Assembly: GCF_017352135.1 (NCBI RefSeq)
Contig: NZ_CP071455.1
Span: forward strand, 372,001-436,000
Reading direction: 5' to 3'
From: Rhizobium lentis
GTDB taxonomy: Bacteria > Pseudomonadota > Alphaproteobacteria > Rhizobiales > Rhizobiaceae
Length of the DNA stretch: 64,000 nucleotides
Part shown: positions 49,939 to 58,537 of the stretch, one piece after another
Numbering within the stretch: position 1 is the first letter of the stretch
Layout: every line of letters starts with the position of its first letter
Translations under genes and position numbers: made by a program
Notes under the pieces: generated by a model
The model's input: the letters and a program-made list of their open reading frames with translations, nothing else
Told to the model about the DNA's origin: nothing
Database searches by the model: none

Positions 49939-51902
49939 TGAAAGTGCAAATTTCCGGCTTCGGCGCGCCCGCGCTTGCGTCGCTGCTGCTGTTTTCTAGC
50001 CTGGGCCTGGCTCTCCTTGACCTGCTCCCGTCGCTGCCCCATCTGGAGACATCAGGCGGATACGATGCGCAGCACCTTCTCCTCCTCTACTCCACGCTCC
50101 CGCGCATGGCCACGGCCCTGATCACCGGCGCCGCGCTTGCGCTGTCGGGCACGATCCTGCAACAGGTGCTGCGCAATCCGCTGGCTTCACCAACGACGCT
50201 CGGCGTTTCGGCCGGGGCCAATCTGGCGCTGGTCTCTGTCATGCTCGCCTTCCCCTCGCTGGCGGGGTGGGGCCGCGACGCGGTCGCTCTTGCCGGAAGT
50301 GCTGCTGCTGCCTTCGCCATTTTTTCGATCAGCGCCCGGCACGGTTTCTCGCCCTTCTCCCTCATCCTGTCGGGCATGATCATCGGCCTGTGGTGCGGCG
50401 CGGCGGCGGCCATTCTGATCTTGATGAACGATCAATATCTCTCCGGGATCTTCATCTGGGGCGCTGGGTCTCTGTCGCAGCAAAGCTGGGCGATCCCGCT
50501 GTCGCTGCTGCCCAAGGTCGCCCTCCTCGCCGGCCTCGCCTTCCTCGCCGCGAGACCGCTGGCGCTGAGCCAGCTCGGAGATGCCGGCGCAGCGAGCCTC
50601 GGCCTGCCGATCAAATGGGCGCGCGGCTTTATCCTGGCGATTGCGATTGCACTGAGCGCCCTCGTCACCAGCGCCGTCGGCGTCATCGGCTTCATCGGGC
50701 TGGTCGCCCCGCAGATCGTCCGGCTGGCCGGCGCACGCCGGGTCGTCAGCCAGTTGATCTGGTCGCCCATAGCAGGCGCCGGCCTTCTTCTTCTGACCGA
50801 TGAGGCGAGCAAGCTCCTTGCTCCCGGCGATTTCGTGCCGACCGGGGCTGTCACCGCGTTGCTCGGCGGACCGATCCTGATTGCGCTTCTGCCACGCCTT
50901 GCCACTGCCACCCGCGCGCTGCCGGGCATGGCTACGCCAGGAGTTGCCGTCGCCGGCAGAACGGCACCCCTCGGCCTGCTGCTGGTCTCGGTCGCCGCGC
51001 TGGCAGCGGCCGCGATCTTCTTCGGCCGCGCACCCGACGGAAGCTGGACCTGGCTGCCGGCCGCTGCGTGGAATGAGATCCTTCCCCTTCGCCTGCCGCG
51101 CGTCGCGGCCGCCTTTGGCGCCGGAACCGTGCTCGGCGTGACCGGACTGATCCTGCAGCGGCTGACCGGAAACGAAATGGCAAGTCCCGAGGTGCTCGGC
51201 GTTTCGGCCGGAGCCACGCTCGGCGTCGCGGCTGCCATGTTCGCCTTCGCCGCGCCGGGCCTGACGGTCCAGCTTGCCTTTGCCGGCGGCGGCGCGCTTG
51301 GCGTGCTGCTGCTGATCTTCCTCCTGAGCGCCCGTTCAGGCTTCGGCCCGAACCGCGTGCTGCTCGCCGGCATCGCCTTCGGCGCGATCCTCGATGCCGG
51401 GATCGGCGTGCTGGCGGCAAGCGGCGATCCGCGCGGCCTGGCGCTGATCCGCTGGATGTCGGGCTCGACCTATTTCGTCGACAACAGCGTTGCCGCAAGC
51501 GCCATGCTGATCGCTCTTGCCTGTCTCATCGCGGCCTTTCTCGCAAGCCGCTGGCTTGCCCTGCTGCAGCTCGGCTCGGAGACGGCGAGCGAACTCGGCC
51601 TCAGGATAGCACCGGCGCGCGGCGTCCTCTTCGGGCTCTCGGCGATCATGACAGCGGCCGCCACGCTGGTCGTCGGCCCCTTGAGCTTCGTCGGGCTGAT
51701 GGCGCCGCACCTTGCCCATGGGCTTGGCCTCCGCCGTCCCCCAACCCAACTGCTCGCCGCAGCGCTGATCGGAGCGACGCTGCTCGTCATCGCCGACTGG
51801 GCCGGCCGCATGATCGCCTTCCCCTATCAGGTTCCAGCCGGATTGATTTCAGCCCTGGTCGGTGCCCCGATGCTGCTTTTCCTTCTGCGCCGGCGCCCAT
51901 GA
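49938..51902 (+). CDS. fhuB: Ferric hydroxamate ABC transporter double permease
   Basis: A 654-residue fusion of two FecCD-type permease halves, the arrangement specific to FhuB. The first half shows LYSTLPRMATALITGAALALSGTILQQVLRNPLASPTTLGVSAGANL and VGVIGFIGLVAPQIVRLAG; the second repeats it with LRLPRVAAAFGAGTVLGVTGLILQRLTGNEMASPEVLGVSAGATLG and VGPLSFVGLMAPHLAHGLG. About twenty transmembrane helices result. It pairs with fhuD. The ATPase fhuC that normally completes this operon is missing on either side. Confidence 0.93.
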   Translation: MKVQISGFGAPALASLLLFSSLGLALLDLLPSLPHLETSGGYDAQHLLLLYSTLPRMATALITGAALALSGTILQQVLRNPLASPTTLGVSAGANLALVSVMLAFPSLAGWGRDAVALAGSAAAAFAIFSISARHGFSPFSLILSGMIIGLWCGAAAAILILMNDQYLSGIFIWGAGSLSQQSWAIPLSLLPKVALLAGLAFLAARPLALSQLGDAGAASLGLPIKWARGFILAIAIALSALVTSAVGVIGFIGLVAPQIVRLAGARRVVSQLIWSPIAGAGLLLLTDEASKLLAPGDFVPTGAVTALLGGPILIALLPRLATATRALPGMATPGVAVAGRTAPLGLLLVSVAALAAAAIFFGRAPDGSWTWLPAAAWNEILPLRLPRVAAAFGAGTVLGVTGLILQRLTGNEMASPEVLGVSAGATLGVAAAMFAFAAPGLTVQLAFAGGGALGVLLLIFLLSARSGFGPNRVLLAGIAFGAILDAGIGVLAASGDPRGLALIRWMSGSTYFVDNSVAASAMLIALACLIAAFLASRWLALLQLGSETASELGLRIAPARGVLFGLSAIMTAAATLVVGPLSFVGLMAPHLAHGLGLRRPPTQLLAAALIGATLLVIADWAGRMIAFPYQVPAGLISALVGAPMLLFLLRRRP

Positions 51903-51912
51903 GAAGCCGCCT

Positions 51913-52662
51913 TCATCCTGCCAATGCTTCCGCATCGGCCCCTGCAGGGATGCGCAATGGAGAGGAAGGATCGGTCGCAGCACGCCACACCGCCTCGACG
52001 ACGTCGACGGGCTGTGTCAAGGCGGTCTCCGACTGCTGCTCCCAGGATGCGAACACCTCTGCGACAACTGACGAATAGGCTTCCGGGAAGCCACCCTCTT
52101 GTTGAATCCGTGCGCGCGCCGTATCGCCGAACCGCGTTTCTGGCGCGCGTCCTGGAAGCACGATCCTCACACGCACATTGAACGGCTCGAGCTCGAGCGC
52201 GACAGATTCGGTGAACGCGTTCACCGCGGCTTTGCTCGCCGTATAGACCGAGAGGAGCGGAAGCGGCTTGAGTGTCACGCTTGACGTGACGTTGACGATG
52301 ACGCCTTCCTGGCGCGCCCGCATCTGCGGCAGAACCGCCTGCGTCATCGCGATTGTTCCGAGCGTGTTCGTCTCGAAAATATCGCGGGCGATCTCCATCG
52401 GCGTTCCCTCGACCGCGTTGAGCCAACCGATGCCGGCATTGTTTACCAGCACATCCACGGGGCCAGCGGCCTCAACCGCAGCGCGGATACTTTCGGGGCT
52501 CGTGACATCGAGCGCAACGATCGCAAGATTGTCCGAAGGCGGCAGAAGGTCTTGGCGTGGCGTTCGCATGGTGGCAATCACCTTCCATCCCTGCGCGAGA
52601 AAGAACCTGGCAATTTCCAGCCCGAAACCAGATGAGCATCCTGTAACGAGAACCGTCTTCAT
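51913..52662 (-). CDS. Short-chain dehydrogenase/reductase
   Basis: A 249-residue classical SDR. It has the nucleotide motif TGCSSGFGLEIARFF, the NNAG motif (VDVLVNNAGIGWLN), the catalytic Ser in NVTSSVTLKPLPLLS and the Tyr-x3-Lys pair YTASKAAVNAF. The substrate is unknown. It is divergent from an AraC-family regulator 95 bp away that likely controls it, a frequent pairing in rhizobia. The pair interrupts the iron-uptake genes and shows no iron operator, so it seems unrelated to siderophore use. Confidence 0.88.
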   Translation of the reverse strand: MKTVLVTGCSSGFGLEIARFFLAQGWKVIATMRTPRQDLLPPSDNLAIVALDVTSPESIRAAVEAAGPVDVLVNNAGIGWLNAVEGTPMEIARDIFETNTLGTIAMTQAVLPQMRARQEGVIVNVTSSVTLKPLPLLSVYTASKAAVNAFTESVALELEPFNVRVRIVLPGRAPETRFGDTARARIQQEGGFPEAYSSVVAEVFASWEQQSETALTQPVDVVEAVWRAATDPSSPLRIPAGADAEALAG

Positions 52663-52757
52663 ATGTGTCTCCTATCTATGCTGACGGCCATAGATGTAGA
52701 CGGCGATATCGGGACTGGATATCATGCATAGTCCTTTTTTCATTATCAGGAGTATCG

Positions 52758-53660
52758 ATGAGCGACCCTTTGGCGGATATGGTCACGCTGCTTCAGCCAG
52801 CTGCCCGCTATTCAAAGCTCGTCAGCGGCGCAGGAACGTGGCGCGTCGAGCGACAGGAGACAGGTCAGCCTTTCTACTGCGTGGTCCTGGAAGGTTCTTC
52901 GCGGTTGAGCGCTGAGGACGAGCAGATCACACTCCTAGAAGGCGACTTCATCCTGATCCCGGCTGCCCGTGCATTCACGATGTGGAGCCTCGACGACGGG
53001 TCATCGGGCGGCATCGATCCCCTCACCGTCACGATGCTCGCCGAGGAAACCCGGCACGGCGATCCCGAAGGCGTCCCGAATGCACGATTGCTCGTCGGCC
53101 ATTTCGCCTTCGGCTCGCCTGATACGGCCTTGCTGGTCGCCCTGCTGCCGCGGATCATCCATATCCGTGGCGACAGCAGACTTTCGGCGATCGTTCAACT
53201 TGTCACGGACGAAGCGCGCGCGGAGCGGCCGGGAAAGAACATGATCCTGGCTCGATTGTTGGAAGTGCTGCTTGTCGAGGCGCTTCGCTCGACGGACGGG
53301 GAGACTGCGCCGCTTGGAATCCTGCGGGGGTTGAGCGATGGACGCCTCTCGCTCGCCATTCGTCGGCTGCATGAAAATCCCGCGATGGAATGGACGGTGG
53401 AACAGCTTGCCGGCGAGGCTGCGCTGTCGCGGTCGGCGTTTTTCAATCGCTTCCGGCGTGCTGTGGGTCTGGCGCCAATGGAATATCTGATATCATGGCG
53501 CATGGCGCTCGCCAAAAATCTGTTGAGGCACGAGCATATCGGAATTCAGGAAATCGCCGAGCGCGTCGGCTATGGCTCCGCAAGCGCGTTCAGCACGGCA
53601 TTTACGCGCTCTGTCGGCTTGCGGCCGTCTAGATATGCCGAGCAAATAAGGACCGTCTGA
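52758..53660 (+). CDS. AraC-family transcriptional regulator with cupin sensor
   Basis: A 300-residue regulator. The N-terminal cupin-like domain (Cupin_6: FYCVVLEGSSRLSAEDEQITLLEGDFILIPAARAFTMWS) is joined to the AraC DNA-binding domain with two helix-turn-helix units (WTVEQLAGEAALSRSAFFNRFRRAVG and IGIQEIAERVGYGSASAFSTAFTRSVGLRPSRYA). The ATG 52758 follows AGGAG. It is divergent from the SDR gene, which is its likely target, and its end lies one base from the end of fhuF on the other strand. Confidence 0.88.
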   Translation: MSDPLADMVTLLQPAARYSKLVSGAGTWRVERQETGQPFYCVVLEGSSRLSAEDEQITLLEGDFILIPAARAFTMWSLDDGSSGGIDPLTVTMLAEETRHGDPEGVPNARLLVGHFAFGSPDTALLVALLPRIIHIRGDSRLSAIVQLVTDEARAERPGKNMILARLLEVLLVEALRSTDGETAPLGILRGLSDGRLSLAIRRLHENPAMEWTVEQLAGEAALSRSAFFNRFRRAVGLAPMEYLISWRMALAKNLLRHEHIGIQEIAERVGYGSASAFSTAFTRSVGLRPSRYAEQIRTV

Positions 53661-53661
53661 T

Positions 53662-54447
53662 TCAATGCCGCCCGTCCGGCAGCGGACAGGCTTCGCCGCA
53701 GCCGCCAACGCCTGGTAGGTTGTAGCGCAGGCAGCAGACTTTGCGGCGGGCGAATTCGAGGCCGCATTGCTGGCGCGCCATGCGGATCATGCCGAACATC
53801 GGATTGCGACCGCCGCCCGGCCATTGCGCTTCATCGAGCAGCGCCAGACCGCCCTGAACGAGGCCGGGCTCGTGGCGATGAGCAATCTCTTTCAGAATCC
53901 AGGAGAGATAGGCAGCGACATTGTTCCAGAGAAGCTTCGGCGCGACCCCGGCATTGGTGGCGATCGCCGCGATGACAGGCTCGGCGTGGCCGAGCATCAT
54001 CCGGTGAAGCTCGCCGGCCGGATCGCTTGTCACTTCGGGCTGACCGGACATCACGAATGCTTCCGGCTCGCCTGTCTGCTCATTGCAGACCAGCCAAATC
54101 CGATCGATCTCCATCGGCAGCGCGATGCGGTTGACGAACATATGGACGCTCGGCGCGATCGTCAGCATGCTGAAATAATAGAGCGTCCACATGGAGACGA
54201 TCGCGCGGCGATCGCTGCCTGGAAACTTCTGGGCATATCGGGCGATGATCCCGTCAAAGACGTCGCGGTCGCCGAGATTCCCGCAGGGAACGACCAGGCC
54301 GGTCTGCGAGGGAGAACTGAGCAGCTTGCCGCGGCAATAGGAGAACGGGCCGTCGCCCACCAGGCCATCGAGGTCGACGGTCTTATGGCCGACAGAATGA
54401 TCGGCAATCGAAGGACGCTCTGATGCCCCGTTCCTCTCCATCGCCAT
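53662..54447 (-). CDS. fhuF: Siderophore-iron reductase (FhuF-type [2Fe-2S] protein)
   Basis: A 261-residue cytoplasmic reductase that frees iron from ferric hydroxamates by reducing it to Fe(II). The C-terminal cluster motif reads CCLRYNLPGVGGCGEAC, that is C-C-x10-C-x2-C, the hallmark of FhuF. The start ATG 54447 follows the receptor stop codon by two bases (ATG 54441 is an alternative in the same frame), so it is the second gene behind the TonB-dependent receptor and shares its iron-responsive promoter. It completes the path receptor, importer, reductase for vicibactin iron. Confidence 0.88.
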   Translation of the reverse strand: MAMERNGASERPSIADHSVGHKTVDLDGLVGDGPFSYCRGKLLSSPSQTGLVVPCGNLGDRDVFDGIIARYAQKFPGSDRRAIVSMWTLYYFSMLTIAPSVHMFVNRIALPMEIDRIWLVCNEQTGEPEAFVMSGQPEVTSDPAGELHRMMLGHAEPVIAAIATNAGVAPKLLWNNVAAYLSWILKEIAHRHEPGLVQGGLALLDEAQWPGGGRNPMFGMIRMARQQCGLEFARRKVCCLRYNLPGVGGCGEACPLPDGRH

Positions 54448-54449
54448 GC

Positions 54450-56621
54450 CTACCACCGATACTTCAGGGTGCCGGTCATGTTGCGGCCCTGGCCGAGGTA
54501 GCAGAAGCCCTCTTCGCAAACCGTCTCGCGCTCATCGGCGATGTTGCGAATGGCGAAGGCTGCCGTCAGCCCTTCATATTTCTTGTCGACCGCGCCGAAA
54601 TCATAAGAGGCCGATGCATCGACATAGAAAGTTGCAGGGTTCTTCGAGGTGTTGGCGACATCCGTCCAGGTCTCGCTGATGTAGCGCACGCCGGCGCCGA
54701 CCGACAGACCGTTGAAGGGGTTGCTTTCCTGGAAAGTGTAGTTCGCCCAGAGGCTCGCAACATGGGTCGGGGTGATGGCCGGAGTATTGCCGACGTTGTT
54801 ACCCCCGGTCACTTCGGAGTCGTTGTAGGTGTAGGCCGCGATGATATCCAGACCGTCGGCGATGGCCGCGCGGGCTTCAAGCTCGATACCCTTCCCGGTC
54901 ACCTCGCCCTGGGAGTCGTAGGCAAAGGTCAGCGGATCGGCGAGCCTCGGCTTGTTCTGCTCGACGATGTGGTAGGCGACGGCCGACAGCAGGATATCGG
55001 AGCCAGGAGGCTGGTACTTCACGCCGACTTCGTATTGCTCGCCCTTCGTCGGCGGAAGAATTGTGTTGGTTGCCGATCGGTTGGTGACCGGATCGAAGGA
55101 GGTCGCGTAGGAAACGAACGGCGCGATGCCGTTGTCGAAGAGGTAAAGCGCGCCGGCCTGTACGGAGAAGGCATTCTTGTCGACGTCCTCCGAACTGACC
55201 GACGGCAAGGTCGAATCGCGCGTCTGGTTCACCCAGGTTTGACGGCCGCCGAAATTGAAACGCCAGTTTCCGACCTCGATCTGGTCCATGGCGTAGATGC
55301 CGATTTGCCGCATGTCGGCATCGGAAGCCATGAAATTATAGTCCGGCGTAGCGCCCGAAACTCCATAAGTCGGATTGGCGATATCGAAATCGAATGCCGG
55401 ATCGGCGGCTCCGAAACCATAGCCAAAGCTCGACTTCAGATTGGTGTAATCGAGCCCGAACAGCATCGTATGCGTAAGCGGGCCGGTATCGAACTTCGCC
55501 TCGAGCTGATTGTCGACCTGGAAAACATTCATCTCGTCCCGGATCGCATTCGTGCCACGATGCGCGACGGTCCCTGTCCAGCTGGTAACGCCAAGGTAGC
55601 GGGCCTCCAGATCGAGATGCGAATATCGCAGGTTCTGCCGGAAGGTCAGGCCGTTGTCGAATTCATGTTCGAACTGGTAGCCGACCTGCTGCTGCTTTAT
55701 TTTCTGGTGGTCATAGTCTGGATCGCTCGCCCTGAGGTCGAGGATCCTGCCATCCACGGTCGTGATCGCGCCGACATTGGCATCGGTCTCGTCGGACTGC
55801 GCCAGGCCGTAGACCGTGAAGGTCGTGCTCTCGTCGGGCTTCCAGGTAAAGGACGGCGCCAGGAAATAGCGGTCGTCGGCAATATCGAAATTGGTGTCGC
55901 CGCGACGGGCGAGGCCGACGATGCGGTAGAGGAAATCGTCGTTATCTTCACTGATCGGCCCGCCGAAATCGAACATCCCCTGCACTCGATCCTTGGTGCC
56001 GTAGGTAATGCCGACTTCGCGGATCGGCTCTTCGGTCGGGAGCTTAGAGATCTTGTTGACGAGGCCACCCGGAGATCCCGAGCCGTAGAGAACGGAAACG
56101 GGACCCTTGATCACCTCGACGCGCTGCAATTGATAGGGATCGGTGCGGAACGTGCCGTAATTGATGTAAGGCTGGCGCAGTCCGTCACGATAGTCGCCGA
56201 CCGTTGTCGCGTTGTAGCCTCGAATGTAGATCTGGTCGAAACGCGGATCGAAGCCGCTCATTCCCGTCGTCACGCCGGCCGTATAACGGACCGCCTCTAT
56301 AACCGTTTGCGCGCCGCGCTGCTCGATTTCCTTCTCCGTGGTGACAGAGACCGAACGCGGCGTTTCGACGAGCGGCGTGCTGATCTTGGTCGCGCCCGAG
56401 CTGTTCTTGGCGGTGACGGAGGTCCGGTCGGTCTTGCTATCAGAGGATGCGCCCTGAATAACGATGGGCTCCAGCGTCGTCGCGGTCTCACCTGTCGAGG
56501 CGCTCTGGGCGGCGGCCGGCGATGCTGCAATGCCGACCAGGAAGATCGCCGTCGTGGCTAATAAGGCATCTCGATAAATTTTTGCTACATTATTAGAAAG
56601 GTTAAAAAAAACATACGCCAT
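54450..56621 (-). CDS. fhuA: TonB-dependent ferric hydroxamate receptor
   Basis: An outer-membrane receptor of 723 residues. A signal peptide runs to SPAAAQSAS; the TonB box is probably EPIVIQG just after it. The plug domain (about 80-190) has TPRSVSVTTEKEIEQRGAQTVIEAVRYTAGV and YIRGYN...YRDGLRQP, followed by a 22-strand barrel that ends in the outer-membrane signature Tyr-Arg-Trp (LKYRW). The siderophore-receptor subfamily is clear; assignment to ferric vicibactin rests on the neighbouring vbs, fhuD, fhuB and fhuF genes. It has a strong promoter with an iron-responsive operator upstream. Confidence 0.9.
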   Translation of the reverse strand: MAYVFFNLSNNVAKIYRDALLATTAIFLVGIAASPAAAQSASTGETATTLEPIVIQGASSDSKTDRTSVTAKNSSGATKISTPLVETPRSVSVTTEKEIEQRGAQTVIEAVRYTAGVTTGMSGFDPRFDQIYIRGYNATTVGDYRDGLRQPYINYGTFRTDPYQLQRVEVIKGPVSVLYGSGSPGGLVNKISKLPTEEPIREVGITYGTKDRVQGMFDFGGPISEDNDDFLYRIVGLARRGDTNFDIADDRYFLAPSFTWKPDESTTFTVYGLAQSDETDANVGAITTVDGRILDLRASDPDYDHQKIKQQQVGYQFEHEFDNGLTFRQNLRYSHLDLEARYLGVTSWTGTVAHRGTNAIRDEMNVFQVDNQLEAKFDTGPLTHTMLFGLDYTNLKSSFGYGFGAADPAFDFDIANPTYGVSGATPDYNFMASDADMRQIGIYAMDQIEVGNWRFNFGGRQTWVNQTRDSTLPSVSSEDVDKNAFSVQAGALYLFDNGIAPFVSYATSFDPVTNRSATNTILPPTKGEQYEVGVKYQPPGSDILLSAVAYHIVEQNKPRLADPLTFAYDSQGEVTGKGIELEARAAIADGLDIIAAYTYNDSEVTGGNNVGNTPAITPTHVASLWANYTFQESNPFNGLSVGAGVRYISETWTDVANTSKNPATFYVDASASYDFGAVDKKYEGLTAAFAIRNIADERETVCEEGFCYLGQGRNMTGTLKYRW

Positions 56622-56651
56622 TGTTGGGTTCCTACCTCACGATGCGGGCGG

Positions 56652-56680
56652 AACCTATGGAGCGAAATTGGCCTTGTCAA
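56652..56680 (-). promoter_or_regulatory. Sigma-70-type promoter of the receptor-fhuF operon
   Basis: On the minus strand TTGACA (56680-56675), 17 bases, TAGGTT (56657-56652). Transcription would start about 25 bases before the ATG at 56621, giving a short leader. Confidence 0.6.
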
Positions 56681-56683
56681 CAT

Positions 56684-56706
56684 AAGATGATTATTTTTGT
56701 CATCTT
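56684..56706. promoter_or_regulatory. Iron-responsive operator (RirA type) of the receptor operon
   Basis: AAGATGA-N9-TCATCTT, a 7-bp perfect inverted repeat whose core is TGA-N9-TCA (TGATTATTTTTGTCA, 56688-56702). It lies just upstream of the -35 element of the receptor promoter. It is the better of the two iron operators in the window because the dyad extends beyond the consensus. Confidence 0.72.
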
Positions 56707-56938
56707 TTGTTCGATGATCCGTCCGTGTCCGCCACTCCCGAAGAGGTTGCAGGCAGAATCGAGGCCGACAATGGTCTGAGCATTCGCGGCTTGCCTCCGG
56801 CGCAACCGCTTCGCCACATCTGCTCCGCCAAGGATTGGCGGGCCGCCCCGGTGAGCGGTTTCTACGACATGCCCAGGCAACCATTTTATGACCGCGAGGG
56901 GACATAAAGAAACCATGACCTCGCCGGCCGCGGATCTA
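56707..56938. other. Intergenic stretch upstream of the receptor promoter, no gene seen
   Basis: A 66-codon plus-strand frame (56707-56907) reads MFDDPSVSATPEEVAGRIEADNG and so on but has no ribosome-binding site and no recognisable domain. I do not call it a gene. Confidence 0.35.
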
Positions 56939-57739
56939 TCAGCCGCCGACACCCTGGTAACGGCGGATCGCGAAGCGCCAGAAGGCAGCGGCAATCAAGG
57001 CAGCGACGGGTCCGACGGTGACCGCGACCGACGCGGCGGCATCTCCGAGATATGGAACCGGCTTTCGAAGCAGCGCGGCGACGGGCACATAGGCCATGTA
57101 GGCAAAGGGCAATCCTGAAAGCAGCAGAAACTGGAGCGGTGCTGCAAAGATCGTTATCGGATACCGGGATAGTTCCCAAAAGTCGAAATATATGCCGAAA
57201 ATATAGCGCGCGCGCCGCAGCACCAGCGCACTTGCGCCGATCAACGTGATCAGCGCGCCAGTCAGAAGCGCAGCGCTGAAAAGGCTGGCGGCGAGTTGCA
57301 ATATGGTGAAGATACTCCAGTCGACCGCCACCTTGGGCAAAGCCCAGGCCATCAGGCCCACGCCCAAAATGACATGGCTGCCATACTCGATGTTAAATCC
57401 TGAGAACGACAAAAAAGCCCATGTATTCACCGGCCTGGTCAGCAGCGAATCGAATTCGCCATCCCGGACGATTTCTTCCATTCGGCGCAACTGCACGAAG
57501 GTAAAGCACGCGCCGAGGGCATAACCCAGGGTGTGGAAACCCAGCAGGAACGCCATATCTTGCCAGCGCCAGCCGCCCATGCCGCCAAATCGCGTGAGGA
57601 TGATCCAAAGCGAGGCGAAGGCGCCAGCATAACCGAAGCCCTGCGAGACCCAGGCAAGAACCAGTGCCGCCCGATATTGCAACCGGGTCCGCATGCGCAG
57701 CCGCATAAGATACCAGGCGAGCGCCAGCGTGTCCGGCAT
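56939..57739 (-). CDS. ABC-2 family transporter permease (DUF990-type), second subunit
   Basis: A 266-residue inner-membrane permease with six hydrophobic segments (for example GWRWQDMAFLLGFHTLGYALGACF, ITIFAAPLQFLLLSGLPFAYMAYVPVAALL). The pattern GEFDSLLTRPVN shortly after the second helix is typical of the DUF990 family of ABC-2 permeases. The ATG 57739 is two bases after the stop of the partner permease. The open frame continues upstream to 58420 but within that partner gene. Together with the two genes before it, it forms an exporter of unknown substrate. Confidence 0.85.
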   Translation of the reverse strand: MPDTLALAWYLMRLRMRTRLQYRAALVLAWVSQGFGYAGAFASLWIILTRFGGMGGWRWQDMAFLLGFHTLGYALGACFTFVQLRRMEEIVRDGEFDSLLTRPVNTWAFLSFSGFNIEYGSHVILGVGLMAWALPKVAVDWSIFTILQLAASLFSAALLTGALITLIGASALVLRRARYIFGIYFDFWELSRYPITIFAAPLQFLLLSGLPFAYMAYVPVAALLRKPVPYLGDAAASVAVTVGPVAALIAAAFWRFAIRRYQGVGG

Positions 57740-57741
57740 GA

Positions 57742-58536
57742 TCAGCCTCCCTGAACGACAATTCGCCGGCGCGCACCGGACCACAGCGCTGCGATCAGGC
57801 CGACAAGGCCGGCGACCCAGCAGATCCCGACGGCCAGATATGTGAAAGCGGAGGCAAGATCGAGCTGACCGAGATAGACGGCCATCGGATAATAGGTGAT
57901 CCAGGCGAAGGGCAGCACGTGAGCGGCTTCGGCAAGCGCCGGGGGAAAGAACCACAGGGGCACAAGTCCACCCGACAGAAGCGCCCCGAATCCACGCATG
58001 AACCATTCCAGTGAGTGTGCGTCGAATACCCAGAAGGACAGAAGACCAAACAGGATCGAGATCAATAGAAGCAAGGTCGTGGAGACGGCGACATAGGCGA
58101 TGAAGACGAGGCCGTGCGCGACGCTGGCCGGCGGCAAAAGCCCATATAGAAGTGCAAATACGACAATCACCGGCGTACCGACGACAGCGAAGTTGAAGAG
58201 CCGCGGCCCGAGATTTTCTGCAAACAGCATGAGCGGAAAGCTCGCCGGACGAATGAGGCTGTTGGCGATTTGGCCGGTGCGGATCGCCGTGCCGATTTCC
58301 CGTACCACCAGTGCGGTGTCCCAATTCGAAAGGAGCGTTGCCCCGATAATGGCATAGGCTATCATCTGAGGCAGGGTAATGCCCGCCACCACATGCTGGC
58401 CCCCGTAAACGGCTTTCCATATCGAAATGCGGGCGAAGACTTCGATCATCGCGCCGAGGACCATCGAGAGGATTTCGGCACGATAACCGGCCTGCTGGCG
58501 GATGGCGGCTGCAGCCAAAGCTAGAAACCCCCGCAT
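57742..58536 (-). CDS. ABC-2 family transporter permease (DUF990-type), first subunit
   Basis: A 264-residue partner of the permease above, with about six transmembrane segments and the sequence TGQIANSLIRPASFPLMLFAE in the place where its partner has GEFDSLLTRPVN, showing the two are homologous halves of a heterodimer. It lies one base behind the ATPase gene. The substrate of DUF990 transporters is not established. Confidence 0.86.
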   Translation of the reverse strand: MRGFLALAAAAIRQQAGYRAEILSMVLGAMIEVFARISIWKAVYGGQHVVAGITLPQMIAYAIIGATLLSNWDTALVVREIGTAIRTGQIANSLIRPASFPLMLFAENLGPRLFNFAVVGTPVIVVFALLYGLLPPASVAHGLVFIAYVAVSTTLLLLISILFGLLSFWVFDAHSLEWFMRGFGALLSGGLVPLWFFPPALAEAAHVLPFAWITYYPMAVYLGQLDLASAFTYLAVGICWVAGLVGLIAALWSGARRRIVVQGG

Positions 58537-58537
58537 G

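Noticed and set aside
54423..56561. A very long plus-strand open frame antisense to the TonB receptor gene
   Set aside because: High-GC genes often leave the antisense frame open; the protein shows no domain and the receptor on the other strand is unambiguous.
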